A stretch of 64,000 nucleotides of DNA from Benincasa hispida. Lineage: Eukaryota > Streptophyta > Magnoliopsida > Cucurbitales > Cucurbitaceae. Position 1 is the stretch's first letter. Each line of letters begins with the position of its first letter. The notes below the pieces were generated by a model that saw only the letters and a program-made list of their open reading frames with translations, did not search any database and had not been told where the DNA came from. The stretch covers positions 58,571,643 through 58,635,642 of the forward strand of contig NC_052351.1 of the NCBI RefSeq assembly GCF_009727055.1, given 5' to 3'. This document shows positions 35,070-45,470 of this stretch, piece by piece. A program made the translations under genes and the position numbers.

Positions 35070-35948
35070 GTGGATTTTTCCAATTTTTGGGAAAAATCCA
35101 CTAACTCAAAATAATTTCAAATTTTATTTTTCATTAGGTTTATAAAATTAATTCAAAATTAATTAATTTAAATAAAACTAATTTAATTAATTTCATATCT
35201 TAGTATTAGATTAATAAAACATCAATTCCATCAATATGATTCAAATTCATATAATCAATATTTAAATCATAAATTAATTATTAATTGATTCTCCAATCTC
35301 GTTTTAATTTAAAAAATTTTAATTGCATCATATACAATTAATTGAAAAACCCTAAAACCGAATTTGAACATTTCAAATTCATATCCCTAAATTCAAAATT
35401 CATCCAATTATACTCAATTCATTATTCCAATTTATGAGCTAGTAGAGGGACCTACTGGACCTACCGATCATGAGCTCTAATGATTTGTAATCAATTAGTT
35501 AAACTCTTTAAACTGAATTAATTACTTTTCGCTAACCATGAAGACACACCACTATTGTTTGATAGTTGCACTCTCCTCACTGTAGATGTATTTCTGTCCA
35601 TGTTAACCATAATCAGTAAGTCGATCCTTCACAAGTTGTCGTATTTACAGCTGGGTTAAAATTACCTTTTTACTCCTGTAAATACATCTTGTTCTTTAAG
35701 CTCCCACTGGCCCTTTAATGAACAACTGATTTATAATACCACTTATGAATTATGTCTTTCTCTATCATGAGAGGGCAGGGCCTCGATTGTTCAAGACCAG
35801 GATTCAACACTTAAGAGAACAACCTATCTGTTAACCCTAAAATGGGTAGGAGTGAATTCCATCTTGCAAGGCTATGTCCCCAGCTATCTATCTAATCTTA
35901 TCCCCAAAATGGAAGGCTTATTGAGCAGTGTTGTTGGACTACTCTCAT
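35070..35948 (-). repeat. LTR of a second retroelement family, antisense, left part
   Basis: Shares words and order with the LTRs at 48929 (sense) and 52530 (antisense): CTAGTAGAGGGACCTACTGG (compare CCCTCTACTAGCTC near 49972), a GTTGCACTCTCCTCACTGTA block and TGGGTTAAAATTACC. It is cut at 35070 inside the LTR, where a 12-bp hairpin lies. It continues at 37371 after an inserted solo LTR. Confidence 0.7.
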
Positions 35949-36359
35949 TGATAACTTATAGAAATACAAGTTATTTATGTCACCTTATCTAGATATTGCA
36001 GCCAAAAGTTAGTAATTATGCGCCAATTGTATGAAAATTAGCCTAGTATGACAATAATTATAAATGTTTGCGATTACACTCACTAACATAAAAAAGATGG
36101 AAGACAAGCCGAACTTTACTCTGTTTTGCAGGAGACCAAGTCACCGCTTGTGCTCAAGGTTCATGAGAGACTAATCAATGCATCTCTGTCACATTGCGCC
36201 CGTTGATCAATCATGAAGAGACGATTACCGCAGTGACAGCGCAATGCGACAGTCGGTCCAGAGCTATGCTTTAACCGCATGCGGTAATAAAAAAAAACAT
36301 CGCATGCGAACCTATGATCGAAAGATGCAACTGAGCAACGCAAGAGCGGAGGATTGAGA

Positions 36360-36397
36360 CTGTCTCTTATACACATCTAGATGTGTATAAGAGACAG
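36360..36397. other. Nextera mate-pair junction adapter 1
   Basis: CTGTCTCTTATACACATCT followed directly by AGATGTGTATAAGAGACAG: two Tn5 19-bp mosaic ends head to head, the circularisation junction of a Nextera mate-pair library. Synthetic sequence, not plant DNA. Confidence 0.98.
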
Positions 36398-36515
36398 CAA
36401 TGCGACAGTCGATCCAAGAGTTGTGTTTCAACCACATGTGGTAATAAAAACAAACATCGCATGCGAACCTATGATCGAAAGATGCAACTGAGCAACGCAA
36501 GAACGGAGGATTAAC

Positions 36516-36553
36516 CTGTCTCTTATACACATCTAGATGTGTATAAGAGACAG
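36516..36553. other. Nextera mate-pair junction adapter 2
   Basis: A second perfect 38-bp double mosaic end, between copies of the same genomic block. Confidence 0.98.
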
Positions 36554-36684
36554 CAATGCGACAGTCGATCCAAGAGTTGTGTTTCAACCACATGTGGTAA
36601 TAAAAACAAACATCGCATGCGAACCTATGATCGAAAGATGCAACTGAGCAACGCAAGAACGGAGGATTAAGACACGTGTATAAC

Positions 36685-36721
36685 CTGTCTCTTATACACA
36701 TCTAGATGTGTATAAGAGACA
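36685..36721. other. Nextera mate-pair junction adapter 3
   Basis: The double mosaic end again, lacking only its last G before AGAGAAGAGCGG begins. Confidence 0.97.
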
Positions 36722-36820
36722 AGAGAAGAGCGGAACAATATTTGTACCTTCAATCCAATTAAGAACTTGCGTTGTTTGTATTATTTGTCTTTCTCTTTCT
36801 ATTCTGTCCACAAGACTTGT

Positions 36821-36847
36821 ACACATCTAGATGTGTATAAGAGACAG
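36821..36847. other. Nextera mosaic end 4, left half partial
   Basis: ACACATCT, the tail of one mosaic end, followed by a complete 19-bp mosaic end at 36829-36847. The genomic block starting AGAGAAGAGCGGAACAATAT (36722) is repeated after it at about 36858. Confidence 0.97.
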
Positions 36848-37370
36848 GTGTACGCCAAGAGAAGAGCGGAACAATATTTGTACCTTCAATCCAATTAAGA
36901 ACTTGCGTTGTTTGTATTATTTGTCTTTCTCTTTCTATTCTGTCCACAAGACTTGTCGCCGCATCTCACGTCTTTACACAACCTTTACAGCCAGCCTTAA
37001 TCCCAGCATCTTGTACATGAAGTGTATATCTTGTAACATCTAGCTTAGGTTTATTGTATTTTTATGTTTTATCGCATCTTTACTGCTTTCCTTTATTTTA
37101 TCATAATTTACATACTTGTACAAACTCATTATTAAAAGATTGAAAACCTGGTCGCATATACCATGAACATACCGCAATAACCTAAACCATTTCCCCGTGT
37201 TCGACCTCGGATCACATCGAGAAATTTGCGGTGGAATTACACTTGGTTCCATCGTAAGGAAACTTATGACAACGCATGGCATACTACGTGAACACCCATA
37301 ATTAACGTATAAATAGAAGTAGTATCGCATCATTGTGAGCACTTATACTATACATCCCAGAAGCGTTACA

Positions 37371-37895
37371 CTCACCCATGCAGATCAAAGGACAATCCCG
37401 AATAAACCGGAGTTCATAGCTAGCTCAGGATTAAGATCGAGTTATCCTAGGTTACTTTAGTATGAAATAGTCAATTTTAATAGTAAATGGACGTTATAAA
37501 GAAAAGTGACTATTTCGTGGTCCAGTCTTTATGCAAACTCATTGCATAGGATGCCCCCCACTCACATGTATCTACATGAATTATCTATGGATCACATCAT
37601 TTGTATTATCTATACAAAATGGGTTGCATCCAATAATGTTACCAGGATGAGATACTCAATGTCATCCATATACTTATAGACCATTTAGGCTATATACTAT
37701 TAACTTGATCCTGTTTATGTCACTACATAGAGTTAAAGCATTCATACTATAGCCATGGATATGTTTATTGGATTTTTATAATAGAATGCAATATCAACAA
37801 TTTTATCGAATAAGATACTCAATAATATTTTATTGATAAATAGAATGTTTAACACAAAATTTACGAACTGCGAATTCTAGGACATTCCCAACGAT
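37371..37895 (-). repeat. LTR of second family, antisense, right part
   Basis: Resumes the LTR interrupted at 35948. It carries ACCAGGATGAGATACTCAAT (compare ACCAGGATAAGGTACTCAAT at 54198). It ends near 37895, where the minus strand reads TTGGGAATGTCCTAGAATTC, the LTR start. The mobile-domain fragment begins immediately beyond. Confidence 0.7.
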
Positions 37896-38250
37896 GATAA
37901 GCCTACTACATAGAAGCAAAAGAAAGCCTCTCACTCTCAGTTTACTCAAAATCCCGATGGTATGATGATCGAGTCTCGAGAATGGTCGAGTGGGGAAAAT
38001 ATGTTATTTTTCAAAACTCTGGATAAAAGACAACCTGAAGGATAAAACATATTTGGTTTCTTTTCGATCCTATTGCTGTAAGGGAGGCTATCTTCGCCCT
38101 AAAGTCTTTAGAATCACTAGTTTGATGGCTAACGAGACTCTCTATAGCCTTAACGTTCCAGTTTTAACCAATATATATCACGACTTAAGGCTGATAATAG
38201 AAGCTTCAAACCCAATTGGACATATCTCTAGTTTTTCAGTTGTGTTTTGA
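37896..38250 (+). pseudogene. Plant mobile domain gene, 3' fragment
   Basis: A frame reads KQKKASHSQ..NPDG, RVSRMVEWGKICYFSKLWIK, DNLKDKTYLVSFRSYCCKGG, YLRPKVFRITSLMANETLYS and LNVPVLTNIYHDLRLI. This is the middle part of the plant mobile domain (conserved RPxxFxxASxMA and LxxPVLxxIYxGL motifs). An in-frame stop lies near 37915 and the frame ends at 38250 before the usual HYxYGWL block. It fits downstream of the fragment at 26490-26870 with a missing central stretch. Confidence 0.66.
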
Positions 38251-38645
38251 TTAAGGGTAGTGGAGCCACAACATTTCACAAGGATCTACAAAAATTTCCA
38301 TACTGATTAATTAACATTTTATATATAAATTAAACTTCCAATACTGAAAATTTTGGAAGGAGGAAAGTGGGAAAAAAAAACCCCATGAAAATATGAACTT
38401 ATCTATCATTTTTAGAATCTAAGAGAAAACTTCAATTACTTAAAGTCATTCCTTTCACCCTTTGTATTTTGGTCTTGATCTTAAGACTATGAAGTACGTT
38501 TCATTTGCATTATATATAAATTGGAAAAACAAAAGATCAAATTTCTTTTTCAACTTAGATATTTCCCAAAAAGAAGAACAAATATTACTAGGGTTTATGA
38601 AATCTCTTCAAATGTTTTCAAGTTCTTATTTATATTGCTCCACAT
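38251..38645. other. AT-rich intergenic DNA
   Basis: No gene or defined repeat seen. Confidence 0.45.
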
Positions 38646-38802
38646 TAGGGGTGTTCAAAATTCTTATCAACCTCCCTGGTGGTTTGGATTTGGTTCATTA
38701 TTTTATAAGGGTTATTTGGGTTGAAAAATTTATAACTCGAATAATTGGGTTGAGTCTAAAAATTACATCAACTCAATCTAAATCGATCAATGAAAACTCC
38801 TA
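38646..38802. mobile_element. Short hAT-like element, 157 bp
   Basis: Ends TAGGGGTGTTC and (complement) TAGGAGTTTTC, with GGTTTGG/GGGTTGA-type subterminal words like those of the element at 10870. Flanking 8-mers are CTCCACAT (38638-38645) and CTCTACTT (38803-38810), 6/8 identical. Internal deletion derivative of the same family. Confidence 0.62.
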
Positions 38803-39545
38803 CTCTACTTTGTATTGGATCAACTAAAAAACAATCGGCATATGGTTAATTAATTGAATAAATATAAACTTCTTTAGAAATAGTTAAATAAAGTTAGACA
38901 AGTCAAGGGGTAAGTCTACTACCTCCCAACAAAATGAAAACAAAAAAGAAACTATTTATGAAACTAAAATTATGTGAAAAAATAACCTTAGTCTTAGTCT
39001 ATCTATCACTTTCTTAGTTTTGTCTTAATAAGCAGGGACCAAGGATTATAAAAGATTATTTGTAGTTGTATTTTGATATGGAGTGATGTGATCCCTTTCT
39101 TTTACAATATAGCAAAAAAAAAAATGCCATTTAGATCCTTCCCCAAAAAATAATAAGAATCTCTATAACTAAATAACTAGGGTTTGCAAGATTGTTTTTT
39201 AAGTATTTTTTTACCCTTTTGAAGATAGAGATTCAATAACTACTTAATTTTCCCTTTTTATTCTATTGAAAATATATTTGGACACAGGCCTTTGTAAACT
39301 GTAAAGATAAGAAGGGAAGATAGACTACAAGAAAAGCAAAACAAAAGATTATCCATGTTATCAAAATTTTATGGCAAAAAGATCAGGTTCTTGTCTGTAA
39401 ATCACTTTTTCTCAAGTTAATCTATATACATTTTACTCTTGTCTTTTTCCTACCAAAAACCTTCCAAGAAAAAAGGAATTGGAAAAACTTCTTCCAACTG
39501 TTATATAGATACATTATATACCCTTTTTTAGAAAAGCTTGATTAA
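38803..39545. other. AT-rich intergenic DNA
   Basis: Nothing recognisable apart from simple A and T runs. Confidence 0.5.
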
Positions 39546-39786
39546 GAGGGTGTTTGGAGCGTTGAGTTAAGTTCTCAAGTCATGAGTTGAGTTCTAAAGT
39601 TAATATGTTGGAGTTAGAAAATCTATGTTTGGGGTGTATAATTGTGGAGATGAAGTTCCTAAACAAATATACAAAAGAAAGAAAGAGGGTATAAGATGAA
39701 GTTTCTCGATAAATATGTAAACTTCAATAGTTGGTAGAATTAGGTTATTTAACACCAATTTATGAAGTCCATGGCCAAATACCCCT
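39546..39786. mobile_element. Tourist-like MITE, 241 bp
   Basis: Terminal inverted repeats GAGGGTGTTTGG and AGGGGTATTTGG, flanked on both sides by TAA (39543-39545 and 39787-39789), the target triplet of PIF/Harbinger elements. Inner arms share GAGTTCTAAAG/GAAGTTCC-like words. Non-coding. Confidence 0.72.
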
Positions 39787-41755
39787 TAAGGGATCATTTG
39801 ATTTGAGGTTTTATAGATATCTAGGAATTAAGAATGTCTACGAATAAAAAAAATGGAAAAAAGAATCCTGGGAATCAAGGATATTAACTGTGTTCGGTTG
39901 TGCATAAGAATGTTATTAGAATTTTTATAGGAATAAATTATCTTTGTATTAAATTTACAAAATTAATCATGAAATCTCTATAAAATTTTAATACATTAAT
40001 TGATAAACAATAAATTTAATTCAAAGTTTAGAGCAAAATTAATTATTTAATAATCAAACAATAATATTAATTAAACTATTAATTACAAGTATTTGTGAAA
40101 TAAATAATTTATAATTAAAGTTACATGATTATATAATTTGATGGAACAATTTGATGAATGTATATAATTACAATTTATTAATTAATAAAACCGTCAAAAT
40201 TAGTTTGAGAAAATAAATATAACATTTTGTATTAAAAATTAATGAATTATAATTAATCAATGATAATCTAATTATAACTATTTAAAAATAATCTCATAAA
40301 ATACTAACCATAATGGAAATTAATTAGCTACATATATGATTTATTAATGAATTAACAGTTAGTGTATATATATATATAAAAAAATTATTAAACTAAATTA
40401 TATATATATTCCTTGTGTATATATATTTTTTTCTAAAAAAAAATAATTTATATTTCAAAAAATAATTAATTAATTTATGAAATTGGAGTAGTTAAATTCA
40501 AATATTNNNNNATTTTAATAAATATAAAATAAAAGAATAAATTCATGTTTTGAAAGAGGGGAGAGAGAGTGGACATTAAGAAAATCCAAACTTTTGGATG
40601 GATATCATTCATAGATATAAAGGATGCACGAGTATAGTTTATTCTCATGCTTAAAGCTTTCAAATTTGTATCAAATAAGAGGATGTGTATCCCTTACATA
40701 TTCCACCCTTATTCTTATCCCATTTCCCTCAATCTACCTAATAATCATTTGTTTTATTTCAATCTAACAATTTAAGATTCTTTAGCTCTTAAATATGGAA
40801 GTTTATTACATTGACCCCTTTATGGGTCTTTGAGGTTTTGTTTGGCTATGAGGTTATAACTTATCATATCTTTGATAGCTCAGCCAATTCCATTATTTCA
40901 CTTCAACCCCTTTCCCCAAGTTGTTGTGAGATTATACCAAGGAAAAAAAAAAGTGCTATATATATATATATATACACACACACATGAAAACCCAAATTTA
41001 GTTTATTACCAAGGACATAATTTGGAGTCATTCTTAAATGGTTAAACTCGCTTTTAAATATCTTTTTAATCGTTGAAAACAAAATTTGATGATACAAAAA
41101 TGATATTCAAATGTATAATATTAAACATTAAAAAGACTTTGAGTGATTAAGGGTGTATTTTAGATTGATTTTGAACTTGACAAAAGTGTTTTAACAATTT
41201 CAAATCACTTCTAAATCTACTCTAAAAACTTTTGTTTACTTGATATTTTCATAAGAAAAATACTAATTGTTGTATCATAAATTGTACTCATCTTTGTGCA
41301 TCTAATCTAATTGTAATTTGCCTAGTGAAAAGCTTTTATTCTTTCTTCTTAAAATATTTGTTTTTCTTGTGTGAGATGAAGTCCAGTGTACAAAAAAGGT
41401 GCATCTTGACATATACTCGAGTATTATTTTTTTCATAAATTAAAATATTTGACATGGTATTAATAATTAATTCATATATCCCCATCTTAAAATGTCAAGG
41501 AAAATCACAATCAAATATCAAGGCAAACAATACTCAAGAAATAAGAGATATAATATTTAAAATTAAAACATACAATTCATACGCATTCTTTTATTCAAAC
41601 ATCTTTTTATTATGATATAGATGTATTCCTTGATATTTATGTTAACAATTAACTCCCTGATTAAATATATATATGTATATTAAAAAGCTTATAGAGAAAT
41701 GGAAACTAAAATTAAAAAGATACAACCATCTTTCACACATTATATATCAATATTT
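39787..41755. other. AT-rich intergenic DNA with small gap and microsatellite
   Basis: No coding frame. GATCATTTGATTTGAGG at 39792 resembles the end of another MITE, but its partner was not found. Five N at 40507-40511 are a small gap. A TA then CA microsatellite lies at about 40957-40983. TTTATT at 41590-41595 is AATAAA on the minus strand and a possible poly(A) signal for the VQ gene, about 160 bp after its stop. Confidence 0.45.
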
Positions 41756-42244
41756 TCACCTTGCATATGATTCATAGACAACCGCCGCCGCAGCCGGAAG
41801 CAACCCAGAGAAGTTTCCGATAACCGGAGGAGGAAAAATCAGGTCGTCAAAGTCGTCGTAAAAACTACCAAGAATGTCGTCATCTACCGGCAACTCGACA
41901 GCAAGTGAACAGTTGTTATTATTCATTATAAGATTACTAGCACCGTGCTCGTCGTCACCACCGCCGGATGCGGTGTTGTGGAGAAGGTCGGAGGAGGCGG
42001 CGCCGCCGCAGACGGCGGAAGGGGAAAATTTGGAGGGGTCGGGAAAGTCAGCATCTCGGCCGGTGAGTTCTTGGACCAAAGCCATGAATTTAGAAGCACT
42101 GGTTTGAACTTTCATGGGGTTTGATATGTAAACAACTTTGATGGGTTTCTTTTTGTTGGGTTGTTTCGTTTTCTTCGTGGGCTTACGCCGGTTAACGGCG
42201 TCGAGGATTCTGTGGTTGTTTCCGGTGTCGGCGCCGGCGTTCAT
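41756..42244 (-). CDS. VQ-motif protein, sigma factor binding protein-like
   Basis: Single-exon gene of 162 residues. VQ proteins are plant regulators that bind WRKY transcription factors; the SIB1/SIB2 group also contacts the plastid sigma factor SIG1 and is imported into chloroplasts and nuclei. The core FMALVQELTG (residues 53-62) matches the FxxxVQxLTG signature, preceded by a basic stretch (RRKPTKKTKQPNKKKPIKVV, 19-38) and YISNPMKVQTSASK, which is typical of the SIB group. The C-terminus is low-complexity with an acidic patch (DDDILGSFYDDFDDL) and no known domain. The start at 42244 is the first ATG after a C/T-rich leader. SIB-type function is by family resemblance only. Confidence 0.88.
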   Translation of the reverse strand: MNAGADTGNNHRILDAVNRRKPTKKTKQPNKKKPIKVVYISNPMKVQTSASKFMALVQELTGRDADFPDPSKFSPSAVCGGAASSDLLHNTASGGGDDEHGASNLIMNNNNCSLAVELPVDDDILGSFYDDFDDLIFPPPVIGNFSGLLPAAAAVVYESYAR

Positions 42245-42494
42245 TGCAGGGAAAAAGGGTTTTTAGGGAAGGAGGTTCTTTTGAGTGAGGGGAAAAGGAG
42301 AGAGAAAGTGAGGGGAAATATAGGGATTGGGAGAGGGAGGAAACCAACAATAATTTAATTGGGAGAGGAAAGGAAGCCAAGCGCCGACAAGGAGCGTATG
42401 AGAAGCAAGATATTTTGAGGAAATTTAAGGACATGCTAAAAGCATTTTGGTTAAATTATAAAAAAGAAATCAAATAAAATAAAACAACTTTTAA
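42245..42494 (-). promoter_or_regulatory. VQ gene leader and promoter region
   Basis: On the coding strand the first 110 bases before the ATG are C/T-rich, as in many plant leaders. No clear TATA box; CAATTAAATTATTG near 42345-42360 is the most AT-rich candidate. A MITE begins 250 bp upstream of the start codon. Confidence 0.4.
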
Positions 42495-42791
42495 GGCCTT
42501 CTTTGCTAACCATTTTGTTTTTTATTTTGAGTTTTTAAAAATTAAGTTCATTTCCTCCTCATTACTTATAATGATTTGCATATTTTTTTTATAATATTTG
42601 AATTTTTTGTCAAATTTCAAATACAAAAAAAAAGTTTTTAAAAGCTACTTTTTTTAGTTTTCAAAATTTTACTTAGTTTTCTAAACCATTGGTAAAAAAT
42701 ATATAACAAAATAAGAAATTTGGAGGCAGATAGCCTATAGGCTTAATTTTAAAAAACAAAAACAAAAAATCAAATGGTTACCAAACGGGCC
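42495..42791. mobile_element. Tourist-like MITE, 297 bp
   Basis: Inverted ends GGCCTTCTTTGCTAACCATT and (complement of the right end) GGCCCGTTTGGTAACCATTT continue for about 50 bases into AAAATTAAG-type arms. TAA flanks both sides (42492-42494 and 42792-42794), the PIF/Harbinger target triplet. It sits in the upstream region of the VQ gene. A degenerate relative is at 18140. Confidence 0.82.
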
Positions 42792-43159
42792 TAAATGTTT
42801 AAGTTGATACTGAAATTGGATCAATGGTAAATTTGTAATTTGAGATAAAGATAATAATAGTGTTCTACAAAACAAAGAAAACTAAACATGGTTATGGTGT
42901 AAAACTATCGATACTTTGATGGCTTAAGTCGATCTTGGTAAGTTAGTAACTTGATAGTTGAAAATAGTCTATAGTTGTAGTGTACCATTGACGAATGATT
43001 TACATTGTATATGTACACATTAATGATAAGTAATTGACACTCGAGTTCATTATTGTTCCCTCTTTCTAACTTCTCAAAAGTTCCTTTATGGACCATCTAT
43101 TGAAAATCTTGAGTAAACTACCTACAATTGTGTTCAATTACTCTATAGACTAATTCAAA
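42792..43159. other. Intergenic DNA
   Basis: No gene or repeat recognised. Confidence 0.45.
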
Positions 43160-43500
43160 GGTGCAAAGGACCTCCATCGATCCTACATGGTTCTCCATAG
43201 GTCTAGTAGGGATCCTGCATATGGCCTTTCATGGATCATGTGAGGTCCTCCCTAGATTATGCATAGTGTTCTTCTATAGGTCTCACAAGATTCTAAAAGG
43301 CTCTCCATAAGTCAATTATTAGTCTTGCAAGGTCTCCATGGGTCATGCAAGGTCCTTTTCATAGGTCTTGCAAAATCCTCCATGAGTCTTGCAAGGCCTT
43401 CCATTGGGCTCCAAGAGTTCTTTATGTGTGGGTCTTCCATGGGTTCTATAGGAGTTCTTTATGGGACTAGCAAGGTCTTTCAGGGCTTTTTAGTCAATCC
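43160..43500. repeat. Degenerate minisatellite, unit about 25-30 bp
   Basis: Successive variants of CTCCATAGGTCTTGCAAGGT, for example CTCCATGGGTCATGCAAGGT, TTTCATAGGTCTTGCAAAAT and CTCCATGAGTCTTGCAAGGC, with a dozen or so copies decaying toward both ends. Open frames in it are by-products. Confidence 0.75.
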
Positions 43501-43679
43501 ACTTGGATTGACATCCAAAGGTCGTGGTTAAATATAGATTGGACATGGGTTGGGTTCCATCGATCATGATCAATCATCTTGGATGATAGCACTCAAAATG
43601 TGCTATCTTAGTGCCTCTAATCTAGTTCGTTATGAAGTTTAATGTGTTTATATTAAACATAAATATTATTTGATTGATA

Positions 43680-44340
43680 AAAAACTTCGACAACTTTCTG
43701 TCTTTCATTGAACCTCTACCTTTCGTCCTTGGCCCTCCTACTCTTAACCTTGAAAAGCTTTTTAAAAAAATATTTTTATCCTTAGTATATAGATGGAAAC
43801 CGTTTATCTTCACTAAACCACCTCCTTTTTTTATTTCCTCTCTCTCTTCTACTTCAATTTATAGCCTAACATTTCTCTAGTTACTCTTATTTTTCCTCTC
43901 TTTTTCAATACTTTTACTCCCTTCTTTCATTCTCCAATCTCTAAAATTACTCTCTTCAATCAAGGTGTAAAGGACATAGCAAGAAAAAATGAGAATAATG
44001 AAATTACCATTAAGGGACCTTAGGACTTAAATGTTTTAACAAAATAATACGTTAGTATTTTAGTGTAAGTTAAAGGTTGTTCTCCATGATGGAAGATGAT
44101 ATTCAATTTGTTGCCATTTTGTATGTGGCGATTCATCTTTTCATTGAGTTTTGAAGGAGAGATTATGATTTTGAGACTTTGTGGAATTTTATAGAACTTT
44201 ATACTTTGAGAAGATCTGGATTCTATTTGGTTCCTTTAAAAAATTGGTACAAGAATTAAAAAAATAGGGGGAAACAAAAGTATCTATTTAAAACTTTTAA
44301 AAAATAATGGTGTCTATGTAAGTTGTTATCAAATTGGTTC
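43680..44340. mobile_element. Long-TIR Mutator-like element, copy B (fragmentary)
   Basis: Shares the ordered blocks of copies A and C: ATAGATGGAAACCGTTTATC, the pyrimidine-rich CCTCTCTTTTTCAATACTTT, GAGAATAATGAAATTACC, and GACTTAAATGTTTTAACAAA. The right end weakly resembles the inverted arm (TATTTAAAACTTTTAAAAAA). Ends not defined. Confidence 0.5.
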
Positions 44341-44492
44341 TTCCATAACTCAAAATAACTTCAAAGAAATTGACTATTTAAGTGTTGAAATTTCTTACAT
44401 TTATGTTTAGCTGAGCTAAAAAATGTGAGAGTTCCTCCTCTCTATTTAGAGTTTTTAAGAAGAGAGGAAAAAAAAAGAGGAGAATTTAACAA

Positions 44493-45455
44493 TGGTTAGA
44501 GATTTGATTGGTTGGCTTTATAAATATATTTCTGAGGCATTGATTTCTATAGTTGTCTCAAATAAAGTCTTAACATCTGTTTCAAACAACAGTTTATTTC
44601 CTGCAAATTATTTTTTCCTTATCGGAAAAATTCAGGCTGATTCATTTTACCTTTTTTTTTTTTTTGAGGTGCGATTTATCTTTTCCAAGTGAGATTTTTT
44701 TTCCTTTTTTGGATTCGATTATTTAAAGATAAATATGTTTATCATTTAGGATTGTCGCTTTTGTTAACCGAGCAAGTCATTTTCTATTCTATGGCCGAAT
44801 TGTTCATCTTGATGTTCTTGCTTTTTGCTCACTACATTCTGCCGTGCAAGTTTTTCATCCTTTATGTGCAACGTCGCTGTGTAAATTGTTCAAGAACGTA
44901 AAGATTATTTTGTCTTAGGGGGAGCCTAAGGCATAGTTGAAGAGAAAGGATTATCAGTCTTATGGAAAGCCTAAGAATCAGCTGCTAAGAAAGAGTTCTC
45001 CATCTTAGGAGAATCGTAAGATTCATCAATGAAGAGAGTTTGCTGATTGTGGGGAAGATAACAATATTGAGAGGAGTCCTACACACTGTCGAAAGTCAAA
45101 GTGTTCAACACTAATATTACCAAACTTAGGGGGAGTCTAAGTACATTTGAGAATCAGTCTCATATCTAGGGGGAGCTTAGGTGATCAATGAATTGAGCTC
45201 TACGTGAATCATTATAGTAATCGTGTATTGCAGATAAGTACTACGTTGTAAATTGCTTAACTCTTTAACATTAATGGATTATCTTTCCCAGGCACATTGC
45301 TCCCTAGATATAGGTGGATTTCATCGAACTGGGTTATCAACTTCTGTGTCTCTTTAATTGCTTACTTGTTGGTTGTATTTTGTTGTTATATTTGTTGTCA
45401 ATGCTTTCCTTTTAACATAAGCGTTTGTGTGACGAGTCACCTCAACACTTTTTCA
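44493..45455 (+). repeat. Ty1/copia LTR, 5' copy
   Basis: Matches the LTR at 51284-52228 through GAGATTTGATTGGTTGGC, GCCGAATTGTTCAT, GGGGGAGCCTAAGG-type repeats, and AGGCACATTGC. It starts TGGTTAGAGA (TGTTGGAGA in the other) and ends TTTTTCA, followed two bases later by a degenerate initiator-tRNA primer site (TGGTTTCAAAGTG, 45458-45470). The target duplication could not be confirmed. Confidence 0.82.
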
Positions 45456-45470
45456 TTTGGTTTCAAAGTG

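Larger units (their letters stand above)
36230..36684. repeat. Adapter-separated repeated block, three copies
   Basis: A block of about 118 bp running from GCAATGCGACAGTCG to GCAACGCAAGAGCGGAGGAT appears at about 36239, 36397 and 36553. Later copies are near-identical to each other, and each boundary is a mate-pair junction. I read this as assembly duplication, not a genomic tandem repeat. Confidence 0.85.
35949..37370. mobile_element. Solo LTR inserted in the antisense LTR, contaminated by adapters
   Basis: Starts TGATAACTTATAGAAATACA and ends AGAAGCGTTACA. Flanks are CTCAT (35944-35948) and CTCAC (37371-37375), a one-mismatch target duplication. The relative at 53938 reads through the same point as TTCTCACCCATAC, confirming the empty site. 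The interior at 36230-36960 holds repeated blocks separated by Tn5 mosaic ends, so its true length is shorter than the 1422 bp seen here. Confidence 0.72.

Noticed and set aside
36230..36850. CRISPR-like array: constant 38-bp palindromes separating blocks
   Set aside because: The constant unit is the synthetic Tn5 mosaic-end junction, the spacers are copies of each other, and the host is a plant nuclear genome.
39792..40755. A MITE beginning GATCATTTGATTTGAGG
   Set aside because: The matching word near 40745 is in direct, not inverted, orientation, so no terminal repeat pair could be shown.
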